Shown: piece after piece, positions 1 to 8,737 of the stretch
Layout of the letters: each line of letters begins with the position of its first letter
Numbering within the stretch: position 1 is the stretch's first letter
NCBI RefSeq assembly: GCF_026151165.2
Contig: NZ_CP117849.1
Coordinates: forward strand, 620,001-684,000
Length of the DNA: 64,000 bases
Reading direction: 5' to 3'
Origin: Cryobacterium sp. SO2
GTDB taxonomy: Bacteria > Actinomycetota > Actinomycetes > Actinomycetales > Microbacteriaceae
The notes under the pieces: generated by a model
What the model was told of the DNA's origin: nothing
The model's database searches: none
What the model saw: the letters and a program-made list of their open reading frames with translations, nothing else
Translations under genes and position numbers: made by a program

Positions 1-818
1 TCTACGGCGTTCCCGCCGGAGCCGTCGGCGAGCGAGCCGTGGCCCAGCTCAACGCCGTGTATGCGGCCGCGACCGCTGCGGAGACGCCGCTCGTGGTCAC
101 GGACTACGCCACCGCCGAACTGGTGAAGGTCGCCGCGAACGCGTTCCTCGCCACCAAGATCAGCTTCATCAATGCCATGGCCGAGATCGCCGAGGTCTCC
201 GGGGCCGACGTGACCCAGCTGGCCGACGCCATCGGCTACGACGCCCGCATCGGGCGTCGCTTCCTCAACGCCGGGGTCGGCTTCGGCGGCGGCTGCCTGC
301 CCAAGGACATCCGCGCGTTCACCGCCCGCGCCGAGGAACTCGGCCGCGGCGAATCCGTCGCTTTCCTCAAGGAGGTCGACGCCATCAACCTGCGCCGCCG
401 CCAGCGGGTCGTGGACCTCACCGTGACGGCGCTCGACCGCCCCATCTTCAACGCGAAGGTGGCCGTGCTCGGGCTCAGCTTCAAGCCTCATTCCGACGAC
501 GTGCGTGACTCGCCGGCCCTCGACGTGGCTGTGCAGCTGCGCGGGCTCGGCGCCGACGTGGTCGCCACCGACCCGCAGGCGATCGAGAACTCCCGCTCGC
601 GACACCCGCAGCTCAGCTACTCGACCGAAATCGAGGAAACCCTGCGCGGCGCGGCCGCCGTGGTGCTCGTCACCGAATGGCCGGAATTCAAGACCATCGA
701 CCCCGTCTGGGCCGCCACCCTGGTGGAGACCCCGACGATCATCGATGGTCGCAACACCCTGAATGCAGCCGAGTGGCGCGCCGCCGGCTGGACTTACTAC
801 GGATTGGGCCGCCCTTAA
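1..818 (+). CDS. UDP-glucose/GDP-mannose dehydrogenase family protein, 5'-truncated by window edge
   Basis: The reading frame is open from the first bases of the window, so only the C-terminal part (about 271 codons) is visible; a GTG at 39 is internal. The motif GFGGGCLPKD carries the catalytic cysteine of the UDP-glucose / UDP-ManNAc dehydrogenase family. It is followed by the C-terminal UDP-binding domain (VAVLGLSFKPHSDDVRDSPA). The enzyme oxidises a nucleotide sugar twice with NAD to a uronic acid, normally for capsule or exopolysaccharide. The next gene starts on the last base of its stop codon, so the two are co-translated. UDP-glucose is the likeliest substrate, but the NAD-binding domain lies outside the window. 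Confidence 0.9.
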   Translation, partial: YGVPAGAVGERAVAQLNAVYAAATAAETPLVVTDYATAELVKVAANAFLATKISFINAMAEIAEVSGADVTQLADAIGYDARIGRRFLNAGVGFGGGCLPKDIRAFTARAEELGRGESVAFLKEVDAINLRRRQRVVDLTVTALDRPIFNAKVAVLGLSFKPHSDDVRDSPALDVAVQLRGLGADVVATDPQAIENSRSRHPQLSYSTEIEETLRGAAAVVLVTEWPEFKTIDPVWAATLVETPTIIDGRNTLNAAEWRAAGWTYYGLGRP

Positions 819-1600
819 TGGCATTGCAGAACCCCCGACTGGTCGCCTTCGACCTCGACGACACCCTCGCGGCTTCCAAGTCGCCCATCGACCCTCGGAT
901 GGCGGAGCTGCTGGTCAACCTGCTCGACGTCGCAGAGGTGTGCATCATCTCGGGTGGCAACTTTGCCCAGTTCACCATGCAGGTCATCGACAACCTCAGC
1001 GAGGTTGACGGCACGGCACTGACCCGCCTGCACCTCATGCCCACCTGCGGCACGCAGTACTACCGCCACCAGGGCGGCGACTGGGAGCAGATCTACGCCG
1101 AGAACCTCACCGAGGACCAGAAGCAGCGCGCCCTCACCGCCGTGGAAGAGACCGCCCGCAGCCTCGGCTACTGGGAGAGCGAGACCTGGGGCCCGATCCT
1201 CGAAGACCGCGGCTCACAGATCACCTTCTCGGCCCTCGGCCAGGCCGCTCCCGTGGCAGCAAAGACCCAGTGGGACACCGACGGAGCCAAGAAGACCGCA
1301 CTGCGCGAAGCGGTGCAGGCGCTGCTGCCCGACCTCGAGGTGCGCTCAGGCGGCTCCACCTCGGTGGACATCACCCGCCGCGGCATCGACAAGGCCTACG
1401 GCATGAACCGCCTGGCCGAGCTCACCGGCATCCCGCTCGTCGACATGCTCTTCGTCGGCGACCGGCTCGATGAAAACGGCAACGACTACCCGGTCAAGGC
1501 CATGGGCGTGGACTGCGTCGCCGTGGAGGGCTGGGAAGACACCGCCGCGTTCCTCGAGAAGCTCATCCCCACGCTCACGGCGGCGTCGCACCAGAGCTGA
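818..1600 (+). CDS. HAD family (IIB-type) hydrolase
   Basis: A 260-residue cytosolic phosphatase-like protein. Motif I is FDLDDTLA, with the nucleophile and acid Asp at residues 12 and 14. Motif IV is GDRLDENGND near residue 214, and a conserved Lys lies in DKAYGMN. A cap of about 120 residues lies between these motifs, as in the Cof/phosphomannomutase-like IIB subgroup. The ATG overlaps the stop of the dehydrogenase (TAATG). A longer frame reaches upstream to 677, but that part lies inside the previous gene, so 818 is preferred. A sugar-phosphate substrate is inferred from the neighbour only; phosphomannomutase activity is possible. Confidence 0.85.
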   Translation: MALQNPRLVAFDLDDTLAASKSPIDPRMAELLVNLLDVAEVCIISGGNFAQFTMQVIDNLSEVDGTALTRLHLMPTCGTQYYRHQGGDWEQIYAENLTEDQKQRALTAVEETARSLGYWESETWGPILEDRGSQITFSALGQAAPVAAKTQWDTDGAKKTALREAVQALLPDLEVRSGGSTSVDITRRGIDKAYGMNRLAELTGIPLVDMLFVGDRLDENGNDYPVKAMGVDCVAVEGWEDTAAFLEKLIPTLTAASHQS

Positions 1601-1639
1601 CCTCACGGCCCTGACCACACCGATCCGCGGTGTCACACC

Positions 1640-1700
1640 CGAACTGGGGTGCCCGGCGGGGCGGATCGGTCGGTCGGCCGGGGCGTGCGGGCAATAGCCT
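1640..1700 (+). promoter_or_regulatory. Putative promoter of the first Ig-like protein gene
   Basis: The block CGAACTGGGG at 1640 is followed 55 bases later by a -10-like TAGCCT at 1695. Almost the same arrangement precedes the next gene at 2500-2559, so the two upstream regions look duplicated together with their genes. The 5' untranslated region would be about 65 bases. Confidence 0.4.
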
Positions 1701-1771
1701 TCGTCGGGGGAGTTCCCCGTGGGCATCCGCAGCGCAGTCGTGACGCGGAGCGCACCGGCACGAAGGCAGTC

Positions 1772-2437
1772 ATGGGCACCAAACGGGCACGCAGCCGGGT
1801 ACGCGGCTGGGCGACAGTGTTGACCGTGACTGCGACACTGCTTGTGGGCGCCCTGGCTCCGACCCCCGCCTTGGCGGCTGCACCGACCACAGCCGCTCAC
1901 GCACTGACAGTTTCGGTGTCCGTGTCGGGCACACGCGTCGTCGGGCACCGGCTCACCGGGGTGGTGCGCAGCACGCCCGCCGCGGCAAAGATCAGTTACC
2001 AGTGGTACCGCAACGGCGCCGCGATCCGCGGCGCCACCACCAGCGGCTACACCGCGGTGGCGGCCGATGTCGGCACGGAACTCGCCCTCGGCGTGTGGGC
2101 GACGAAGCCGGGCTACGCGACTACCCCCGCCCTGGTCGGCGTCTGGCCCAACATCGCCCTCGGCACCTTTACGAGCAGTGCGCCGACCCTGCAAGGCGCC
2201 GCCAAAGTGGGCGCCACGCTCACCGCCCGGCCGGGCACGATCTCGCCAGCCCCGGCCAAACTCACCTACGCCTGGTACCGCTCCGGCACCGCCATCAAGG
2301 GCGCAACGGCATCGACCTACAAACTGAGCAGCACCGACAAGGGTGCCAAAATCAGCGTGCGCACCACCGCGACGGCCCCCGGCTACACCACGCTCGTCAA
2401 GGCCTCCACGCCGACCGTGACGATCACAGCGCCGTAA
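1772..2437 (+). CDS. Secreted Ig-like repeat protein
   Basis: A 221-residue protein. The start is the ATG at 1772, followed by a basic N-terminus (MGTKRARSRVRG), a hydrophobic stretch and an AXA cleavage site (ALAAAP) near residue 36, so it is exported. The mature part is two modules of about 90 residues. Each has a YxWYRxGxxIxGATxxxY motif and a GYxT motif, typical of Ig-like repeats in actinobacterial surface proteins. There is no LPXTG motif or C-terminal membrane helix, so how it stays at the surface, if it does, is unclear. The neighbouring gene at 2639 carries the same two modules after an extra domain. Function unknown; adhesion or matrix binding is a guess. Confidence 0.85.
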   Translation: MGTKRARSRVRGWATVLTVTATLLVGALAPTPALAAAPTTAAHALTVSVSVSGTRVVGHRLTGVVRSTPAAAKISYQWYRNGAAIRGATTSGYTAVAADVGTELALGVWATKPGYATTPALVGVWPNIALGTFTSSAPTLQGAAKVGATLTARPGTISPAPAKLTYAWYRSGTAIKGATASTYKLSSTDKGAKISVRTTATAPGYTTLVKASTPTVTITAP

Positions 2438-2499
2438 GCAGCGTGGGCGCCACCAGGCCGACTCAGAAATGCGGTGGTCGCCAGCGGTGTTCTCGCCCC

Positions 2500-2559
2500 G
2501 AACTGGGGCAGCGCACGAGCCGATTCTGCCCCCGGGCGGGTGGCTGCGGCCAATAGCCT
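2500..2559 (+). promoter_or_regulatory. Putative promoter of the second Ig-like protein gene
   Basis: The block CGAACTGGGG at 2500 is followed by TAGCCT at 2554. This is a near copy of the region at 1640-1700, with 54 instead of 55 bases between the blocks. Confidence 0.4.
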
Positions 2560-2638
2560 TCGCTGGGGGAGAATTCCTCCGTGCGGACGCGCATCACTCT
2601 GACGATGCCCGCCGCACCGGACTGAATCTGGGGCACTC

Positions 2639-4015
2639 ATGGGGAACAGGCGTCGACGCATCCGGGATCAGGGTTTCACCGTGGCCCTGACCATCACCGC
2701 AGCGCTCGTGATCGGAACGCTGGGCGCCGCTGCCCCGGCGACCGCTGCCCCCGCCGCCGCAACCACGGCGACCGCGCTCGCGACGGCGACAACCCCTGAT
2801 ACCGCCGCGCCCGTTACGACGGTCGTGGCCCCCGCTGTGGCGGCAGTACCGAAGCTGAGCACGCTGACGGGGACTGTCTCCGGGCACACCACCACAGGCA
2901 CGAAGCCGCTGGCGGGCGTGTTCGTGCGGGCCTACACCGCCACCAGCTCGGTGCACGGCTACACCGACGCCACTGGCAAATACTCGATCGCCGGGCTGAC
3001 CGCCGGCAGCTACAAGGTCTCCTACAACAACTACGACACCAGCGCCGGGTTCGTCTTTGCCGAGCAGTACTGGAAGAACCAAACCAACGAAGCGCAGGCC
3101 ACCCCGATCAAGGTGGGTGCCACCAACCTGAGCGGCTACAACGTGACCCTGCAGCAGGGCAGCACGATCTCGGGCATCCTCACCGCGAAGGTGGGCACCA
3201 AGGGGGTCCCGGCCACCACGGTGCGAAAGGTGACCACGTATCTCAACGGCAGCAAGACCGGCGTCGACCACTACATCGGCGTGGACTGGGCCGGGCGGTA
3301 CAACCTCACCGGGCTCGTGGCGGGCACCTACAAGCTGAGCTTCGGGGTGATCGGCGCCACGACCGGTCTGAAGGGCGAGTACTACAACAACGCCACCACC
3401 CTCGCCGCGTCGAAGTCGATCGTGCTGGGCTTTGCGAAGACCGTGACCGGCATCGATGCCGAGCTGGCCGGCAAGCCCGAAGTTAACGTGTCCGGCAGCG
3501 TCTACGGCTCCACCACAGTGGGATACACCCTCACCGTGAGCGCGTACTTCGACCCGGCTGCGGACACCTCCACCTACCAGTGGTACCGCAACGGCGTCGC
3601 AATCAGCGGGGCCACCAAGACCACGTATGCGCTGGTGGGGGCGGATGCCGGCAAGACAATCTCGGTGACGGCGAAGGGCTCGAAGGCCGGCTACACCTCG
3701 GCGTCCGCCAGCTTCAGCGCGTGGAGCACCATCACGCCCGGCACGTTCAGCGCCAACCAGCCCACGATCTCCGGTACCGCCAAGGTGGGCGCCACGCTCA
3801 CCGCCACACCGGGCTCGACGATCCCCAAGCCGACCGCGGTGACCTACACCTGGTTCCGGTCCGGGGCCCTGATCTCAGGCGCGACGGCGAAGACCTACAA
3901 GATCACGGCCGCTGACGCCGGCTTCACCCTGAGCGTGCGCGCCACCGCGAAGTCAACCGGCTACACAACGCTGACCCGCGGGTCGTCATCCACCGTGCGC
4001 GTGCCTAAGCCCTGA
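2639..4015 (+). CDS. Secreted protein with carboxypeptidase-regulatory-like and Ig-like repeats
   Basis: A 458-residue protein. It has a signal peptide (basic MGNRRRRIRDQ, hydrophobic core, ATAAPAA), then an Ala/Thr-rich linker to about residue 75. Two prealbumin/Cna-B-like modules follow (GVFVRAYTA...YTDATGKYSIAGL and a second around YIGVDWAGRYNLTGL). The C-terminus has two Ig-like modules with YQWYRNG and YTWFRSG, closely related to those of the upstream gene. This architecture is common in actinobacterial cell-surface proteins. There is no sortase motif. The gene is probably a paralogue that arose by duplication with its upstream region, with the Cna-B-like part gained or lost in one copy. 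Confidence 0.85.
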   Translation: MGNRRRRIRDQGFTVALTITAALVIGTLGAAAPATAAPAAATTATALATATTPDTAAPVTTVVAPAVAAVPKLSTLTGTVSGHTTTGTKPLAGVFVRAYTATSSVHGYTDATGKYSIAGLTAGSYKVSYNNYDTSAGFVFAEQYWKNQTNEAQATPIKVGATNLSGYNVTLQQGSTISGILTAKVGTKGVPATTVRKVTTYLNGSKTGVDHYIGVDWAGRYNLTGLVAGTYKLSFGVIGATTGLKGEYYNNATTLAASKSIVLGFAKTVTGIDAELAGKPEVNVSGSVYGSTTVGYTLTVSAYFDPAADTSTYQWYRNGVAISGATKTTYALVGADAGKTISVTAKGSKAGYTSASASFSAWSTITPGTFSANQPTISGTAKVGATLTATPGSTIPKPTAVTYTWFRSGALISGATAKTYKITAADAGFTLSVRATAKSTGYTTLTRGSSSTVRVPKP

Positions 4016-4082
4016 CGCACAGGGACCGAACCTCATCACCCCTCTCACCACCCGGGCGGGCACGGCAGCAGTTTGGCTGCTC

Positions 4083-5906
4083 GTGCTCGCCACGGTCGCC
4101 CTGCTGCCCGACGCGTTCGACCGCTGGTTCCTGCCCAAGGACGTCGTTGCCGCCGTGGCCGTGCTGCTGGCGTCGGTGGCCGCGGCGCGTGGGCGGTTGC
4201 CGCGCTGGGTGGTGATCGGCAGCACCCTGGCCGGGGTGCTCGCACTGCTGGGCGTTCTGCTCTCGGCCGCACCGGCCGCGCAGCTGTGGGGCCGGTGGCC
4301 GCGCTACGAAGGACTCGTGGCCCTGCCGGTGTACTTCGGCGCCGTCTGGGCCGGAGCCCGGCTGCTCGGGCCGGACGGCACGACGGCACGGCTGCGCACC
4401 CTCACCCGGGCGGTGGCCGCCGCCGCAATCGCACTGGGGGTGGTGTCGCTGGTGGAGTCTCTGGGGGCGCGGCCGTTCGCCTCCGACCTGGACCGGCCCG
4501 GCGCGCTGACCGGTAACGCTACCGATCAGGGGCTGCTCGGGGCGTTGTTCCTGGCGCTGCTCGTGCTGCCGGTGCTGCGCGCATGGGTCGGCCCGGTCGG
4601 ACCGGCCGGGCGGGCGCCGGGCGTTCGGCGCGGTGACGGCTGGGTGGAGGCGGAGCGGGTCTGGCTCACTGCCGGTCTGGGGCTGGCGCTGGTGACCGTG
4701 GTGCTGTCCGCGTCCCGGGCCGCGCTGCTGGCCGCCGGCGTGGTCGTGCTGGTGCTCGGTGCGCTGGCCGTGCTGCGGGCGCCGCGCGGCCGCGTGCGGC
4801 AGGTGCTGCTGCTCGGCGCCGGCGGATTGGTGGTGCTGGTGGGCGGGGCGCTGCTGGTGCCGTTCACCCGCGACCGGGTGTTGGGCAGCAGCCCGCTGGC
4901 CGGCTCCTCGGTGGAGGCCCGGTTCGACTATTGGCGGCAGGCGGTGTCGTTGCTCGGAGCACATCCGTTCGGCGTCGGCGCCAGCGGGTTCCTCAACGCC
5001 AACGCCGGCTCGTCCGAAAGCGGCAGCACCCTCGATTCACCACACAACTGGCTGCTGCAGGTGGCCCTGGCCGGCGGCATCCCGCTGCTGGTGGTGGTGC
5101 TGGGCATTCTTGGGGGTGCGGTGTGGTTCGGGGTGCGCCGGTGGCGGGTCCTGGCCGCTGAGCCCGCTCAGTCGGCGCAGGCCGACCTGCTCGCGGCGGC
5201 GCTGGCCGGGCTGGCCGGGTACGGCATGGGCCTGCTCACCCATTTCACGGCGCCGGCCACCGCGATTCCGGCGGCGCTGCTGCTTGGCGTGCTGCTGGCC
5301 GTGCCGGCTGCGGGCGGCCTGCGGGTGCGGCCGGGCCGGGTCGGCGTGCTCCGGGTGGCCGGGGGCATCCGCACCGGCCTGCTGTTGGTGTGGCTGGCGT
5401 GGCTGATCGTGCTGACCTGCGCCGAGGTGCCGCTGGCCGCCGGGGTGGCGGCGGCCGGGCGCGGCGACCTCGCGGCGGCCGAGGAGTCGTTCGCGCAGGC
5501 GCAGGCGCTGCGGCCGTGGGACGGCGACCTGGCCAGCATCGCCGCGCAGTCGTTCGCGGCGCTCGCCGACGGGGGAGTGGCCGAGGCGGCGGCTCCGACC
5601 GTGGCCTGGGCCGAACGGTCCCGGGCGCAGCTGCCGGGCACTGTGGCTACCGAGCGGGCGCTGGCCGTGGGGCAACTGGTCGGCGGTGACGTGGAGGCCG
5701 CGGCGGACACTCTGGCGGCGCTGGTCGAGCTGGCGCCGCGCGACGCCAGCGTTGCCGCGCAGTACGCGGTCGCGCTGTACCTGCAGGGAGAGCTGACGGC
5801 GAGCCGGGCGGAAGTGGAGCGGGCCCTCGGCCTGGACCCGGCCGACGAGCTGGCGCTGCGGCTGCGGGACGTTCTCGACGAACCGGTGGTGCCGGCCGCC
5901 GGATAA
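4083..5906 (+). CDS. O-antigen ligase/polymerase-like membrane protein with TPR-like C-terminus
   Basis: A 607-residue polytopic protein. The first 450 residues hold about ten hydrophobic segments. A long external loop contains FDYWRQAVSLLGAHPFGVGA and the PHNWLLQVALAGG motif, the hallmark of the Wzy_C / WaaL family that polymerises or ligates lipid-linked glycans. From about residue 455 the chain becomes soluble and Ala-rich, with helix pairs such as GDLAAAEESFAQAQALRPWD and LGLDPADELALRL, which read as degenerate TPR repeats. The start is uncertain. GTG 4083 is the first usable start after the previous stop, yet the frame is hydrophobic further upstream (LTTRAGTAAVWLL), so the true N-terminus may be slightly longer. 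Confidence 0.8.
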   Translation: MLATVALLPDAFDRWFLPKDVVAAVAVLLASVAAARGRLPRWVVIGSTLAGVLALLGVLLSAAPAAQLWGRWPRYEGLVALPVYFGAVWAGARLLGPDGTTARLRTLTRAVAAAAIALGVVSLVESLGARPFASDLDRPGALTGNATDQGLLGALFLALLVLPVLRAWVGPVGPAGRAPGVRRGDGWVEAERVWLTAGLGLALVTVVLSASRAALLAAGVVVLVLGALAVLRAPRGRVRQVLLLGAGGLVVLVGGALLVPFTRDRVLGSSPLAGSSVEARFDYWRQAVSLLGAHPFGVGASGFLNANAGSSESGSTLDSPHNWLLQVALAGGIPLLVVVLGILGGAVWFGVRRWRVLAAEPAQSAQADLLAAALAGLAGYGMGLLTHFTAPATAIPAALLLGVLLAVPAAGGLRVRPGRVGVLRVAGGIRTGLLLVWLAWLIVLTCAEVPLAAGVAAAGRGDLAAAEESFAQAQALRPWDGDLASIAAQSFAALADGGVAEAAAPTVAWAERSRAQLPGTVATERALAVGQLVGGDVEAAADTLAALVELAPRDASVAAQYAVALYLQGELTASRAEVERALGLDPADELALRLRDVLDEPVVPAAG

Positions 5907-6111
5907 CCGGGGCTTTAGTGTGGGCGGCGGCTCCGGCTGGGGCCGCGTGCCCATAGCCTCGATCCACCGGTCGGCCTGGTTGAGTGGGCCCGTCATCGTT
6001 TGAGCTGAGGTTTCGGCTGCCAGGCATTGGTCAGGCCTTTGAACCGGCTGTCCTGTGCTCGATGGCTGCTACGATCGGCGCATTCAACCACTCAACCATC
6101 GGGGGATCCAC

Positions 6112-6915
6112 GTGCGAATCCGACTGTTCTTGGCATCAACTTGTCTGGTCGTACTCGGTCTTACCGGATGTTCAGCAGCCGCCGAGAGTGACAGCGACAC
6201 CACCGGGAACGCACCGAGCAGCAGCAGTGACGCCGAAGACGCCGCGGGCAGTAGTGACGGCGAAACCGCTGATGCGCCCGAAGAAGAGAGCGCCGGCACT
6301 ACAGCGAATTTGGCTGCGCCGTCGATCAACATCGGCCCGCTCATTTCGGGCAACGTGGACGGCAGCGGACAGTTTGTTTCCAGCCTTGACGACTTCCGGC
6401 TCGTGGAGGAAGCCACCGCCTACGAGTACGGGTTGGACTGCGACAGGTTCCGCTGGCACTACTGGTCGGAGGACCAGAAAACACACGAGGTCGCATACGC
6501 GAATCAGGCCGCTTTGGACTCGCTGCGGCAGGCCGCCGATGAAGCCTCATACAAGATGGATTGTTCTCCCACAACCGTCGAGATGGCGCCGGCGGGGGAA
6601 ACTGTGAAGTTCCAACTGAGTGTCGACGCCAATGCGCGTCAAAAGCTCGGTGAGATGCTCTCCGGCGCGGCGGACGAAGAAGCCATCGCCGCGAACATGG
6701 CCTGTCGATCCACGAACGGCGTGGAGGACAACCCGCTCGAAATTTCCTTGGACTACTGCGCGACGACCCGAGAGGACGGCGTTCTGATCGTCGCCTATCA
6801 CAGGCCGAGCGGGGCTGATTTAGCTTGGTTGGCTGCAATGGTGAATGCGTACGCCGACAACGACAGTCAGGTGCAGGAGTTTATCGACGAGGTGAAGTTG
6901 ACCTTGCAGCCTTAG
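6112..6915 (+). CDS. Putative lipoprotein
   Basis: A 267-residue protein starting at GTG 6112, a few bases after a GGGGGA ribosome-binding site. The N-terminus is a lipoprotein signal (VRIRLFLASTCLVVLGLTGC) with lipobox LTGC. An acidic Ser/Glu/Asp-rich linker follows to about residue 70, as is usual for actinobacterial lipoproteins that span the wall. The C-terminal domain of about 190 residues has several cysteines and no family I recognise. It faces another lipoprotein gene end to end. Function unknown. Confidence 0.75.
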   Translation: MRIRLFLASTCLVVLGLTGCSAAAESDSDTTGNAPSSSSDAEDAAGSSDGETADAPEEESAGTTANLAAPSINIGPLISGNVDGSGQFVSSLDDFRLVEEATAYEYGLDCDRFRWHYWSEDQKTHEVAYANQAALDSLRQAADEASYKMDCSPTTVEMAPAGETVKFQLSVDANARQKLGEMLSGAADEEAIAANMACRSTNGVEDNPLEISLDYCATTREDGVLIVAYHRPSGADLAWLAAMVNAYADNDSQVQEFIDEVKLTLQP

Positions 6916-6917
6916 GC

Positions 6918-7307
6918 TTACCCGGCGGCGAGCTCGTCGGCGATGCGCTGGGTCTGGTCGGGGCAGTCCTTCGCGGCCGACTGCTCGAGCACGTTGTGGG
7001 CGAGCTGCAGGCGGGACTCCTCGGAGAGGCCCTCGGTGGCGTAGGTGGCCAGCAACTGGTCGACGGCGGCGTTGAGGTCAACATCGGGGTGGTCGGCCAG
7101 GTTGCTGCAGACCAGCTTGCTGTACAGGCTCACCGCGGTGGTGGTCTGCTTGACGACCTCTTCTGGTTCGGTCAGCGGTGTGGGCGTCGGGGTGGCCGTT
7201 GCGGTGGCGGTGGGGCTAGCAGTGGGCCCGGCCATGGTGGAGCCGGCGGCGCAGCCCGAGAGCAGGATGACGCCGCAGAGAATGGTGGCCGAAGCTAGAG
7301 AGCGCAT
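6918..7307 (-). CDS. Putative small lipoprotein
   Basis: A 129-residue protein. The signal MRSLASATILCGVILLSGC ends in lipobox LSGC, followed by a Thr/Pro/Ala linker (TATATPTPTP) and an alpha-helical domain of about 80 residues with two cysteines (VCSNLAD, AKDCPDQ) that could form a disulfide. No family is recognised. The start codon lies 6 nt after a TAGGCT box on this strand, which suggests a leaderless transcript. It converges with the lipoprotein gene upstream, leaving only 2 bases between their stop codons. Confidence 0.75.
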   Translation of the reverse strand: MRSLASATILCGVILLSGCAAGSTMAGPTASPTATATATPTPTPLTEPEEVVKQTTTAVSLYSKLVCSNLADHPDVDLNAAVDQLLATYATEGLSEESRLQLAHNVLEQSAAKDCPDQTQRIADELAAG

Positions 7308-7313
7308 TGGGTG

Positions 7314-7319
7314 AGCCTA
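7314..7319 (-). promoter_or_regulatory. -10 box (TAGGCT) for a leaderless start
   Basis: TAGGCT on the minus strand lies 6 nt before the ATG at 7307. The same spacing recurs at many starts in this window. Confidence 0.45.
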
Positions 7320-7367
7320 GCTATCTCGGCTGGGAGGCGCGAATTGGGGGGAGCGGCAGCGGGCGCG

Positions 7368-7535
7368 CTACGGCACCACAGTCAGGTTCTGAACGGTGAT
7401 GGCCTGAATGGCGATGACCGCCACGACCCCTGCGGCGACCGCGATCAGCAGCCAGCGCGCGGCGAGCATCCAGTTGCTCTGTTCGTGTCGTCGGTACCAG
7501 CGCCTGAGCCGACGAGTCCGTCGGCGGAAACCCAT
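7368..7535 (-). CDS. Small single-span membrane protein, hypothetical
   Basis: A 55-residue frame beginning MGFRRRTRRLRRWYRRHEQ, strongly basic. It continues with one hydrophobic helix (WLLIAVAAGVVAVIAIQAI) and ends QNLTVVP. The positive-inside rule puts the basic N-terminus in the cytosol. The ATG lies 6 nt after TAGCAT, matching the leaderless pattern of its neighbours, and this is the main support for its being real. No family recognised. It sits between a lipoprotein gene and the LCP pair. Confidence 0.6.
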   Translation of the reverse strand: MGFRRRTRRLRRWYRRHEQSNWMLAARWLLIAVAAGVVAVIAIQAITVQNLTVVP

Positions 7536-7541
7536 GGCAGG

Positions 7542-7547
7542 ATGCTA
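7542..7547 (-). promoter_or_regulatory. -10 box (TAGCAT) for a leaderless start
   Basis: TAGCAT on the minus strand, 6 nt before the ATG at 7535. Confidence 0.4.
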
Positions 7548-7686
7548 ATCAAAAACCCTGAAAATTGGAACCCTAATTGGGGATACCCGTTCGGGGGACA
7601 GCACGTCGGGGTCGCCCTAGCCGCCCCTCAGGCCCCGGTCTATGGTGGCGACACCGTTTACCCGACCGGTGCCAGGAGGCAACCCG

Positions 7687-8727
7687 ATGCCCACCGAACA
7701 GTCCGCTCCCGCGCGCCATCGAGCCGCCCCAGCGCCCGGCCGGAAGGCCTGGCGCATCGTTTTTGTGGTCTTCAGCCTCTTCGCCGTGATCGTGATCGGG
7801 GTGGCCGGCATGACCTTCTGGAACCTCACCAGCAGCTTCAACGCGGTGGAACGCATCCCGGAGGCGTTCCCGGACGATGACGCGGCGCGGCCGCCGGCAT
7901 CCACCGGGGAAGCGGCCACGGCGCTGAACTTTTTGCTGCTCGGCTCCGACACCCGGGGCTCCACCGGTTCGATCGCCGACATCAGCGGGCAACGCTCCGA
8001 CACCATCGTGATCGTGCACATCCCCGCCGACCGGTCCACGCTGTCGGTGATGTCGATCCCGCGGGACAGCTGGCTGGAGATCCCCGGGCACGGGGAGGCG
8101 AAGATCAACGCGGCGCTCTCCTACGGCGGGGTGCCGCTGGCGGTGCAGGCGGTGGAGGGGCTGATCGGCGCCCGCATCGATCATGTGGCGGTGGTGGACT
8201 TCGCCGGGTTCAAGGCGGTCACCGACGCGCTCGGCGGGGTGACCATCGACAACCCGATCGCGTTCGATTCCTACCATCTCAAGGGCCGGGTGTTCCCGGC
8301 GGGCACGCAGCACCTCGACGGCACCGAGGCGCTCGCCTTCGCCCGGGAACGGTACGCGTTCGCCGACGGCGACTTTCAGCGGGTGCGCAACCAGCAGTTG
8401 CTCATCGGCGCGCTGCTGAGCGGGCTCATGCAGAAGTCCACCCTCGCCGACCCGGTGAAGGTAGGCGCCGTGATCGGGGCCGTCACCCCGCACCTGGCCA
8501 TTGACAACACCCTCACCACCACCGACCTGGCAACGCTGGGGGTGCAGCTGCGCGATGTGCGCTCCTCCGACGTGACCTTCTTCACGATCCCCACCAGCGG
8601 CACGGGCACTTCCGGCGACGGCCAGTCGATCGTGAACCTGGACTGGGCGGCGTTGCCGGCCCTGCAGGCCGCGTACCAGTCAGATTCCGTCGCGGCGGTC
8701 GCGCCGACGTTGCAGGCGGCCGGGTAG
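7687..8727 (+). CDS. LCP (LytR-CpsA-Psr) family glycopolymer transferase, copy 1
   Basis: A 346-residue membrane-anchored protein. The start is ATG 7687 after the AGGAGG ribosome-binding site. A short cytosolic tail is followed by one membrane helix (IVFVVFSLFAVIVIGVAGM), then the extracellular LCP domain. That domain holds the typical RSDTIVIVHIPADR, SIPRDSWLEIPGHGEAKINA and HLDGTEALAFARER motifs, whose Arg/Asp residues bind the polyprenyl pyrophosphate head. The family attaches teichoic acids, arabinogalactan or capsule to peptidoglycan. It is followed 10 bases later by a close paralogue, so the two are probably one transcript. The polymer is unknown. Confidence 0.9.
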   Translation: MPTEQSAPARHRAAPAPGRKAWRIVFVVFSLFAVIVIGVAGMTFWNLTSSFNAVERIPEAFPDDDAARPPASTGEAATALNFLLLGSDTRGSTGSIADISGQRSDTIVIVHIPADRSTLSVMSIPRDSWLEIPGHGEAKINAALSYGGVPLAVQAVEGLIGARIDHVAVVDFAGFKAVTDALGGVTIDNPIAFDSYHLKGRVFPAGTQHLDGTEALAFARERYAFADGDFQRVRNQQLLIGALLSGLMQKSTLADPVKVGAVIGAVTPHLAIDNTLTTTDLATLGVQLRDVRSSDVTFFTIPTSGTGTSGDGQSIVNLDWAALPALQAAYQSDSVAAVAPTLQAAG

Positions 8728-8737
8728 GAGGTGGCTG

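Noticed and set aside
1346..2194. Minus-strand frame opposite the HAD and Ig-like genes
   Set aside because: It is Arg/Gly/Ala-rich without any domain and is opposite two well-supported genes.
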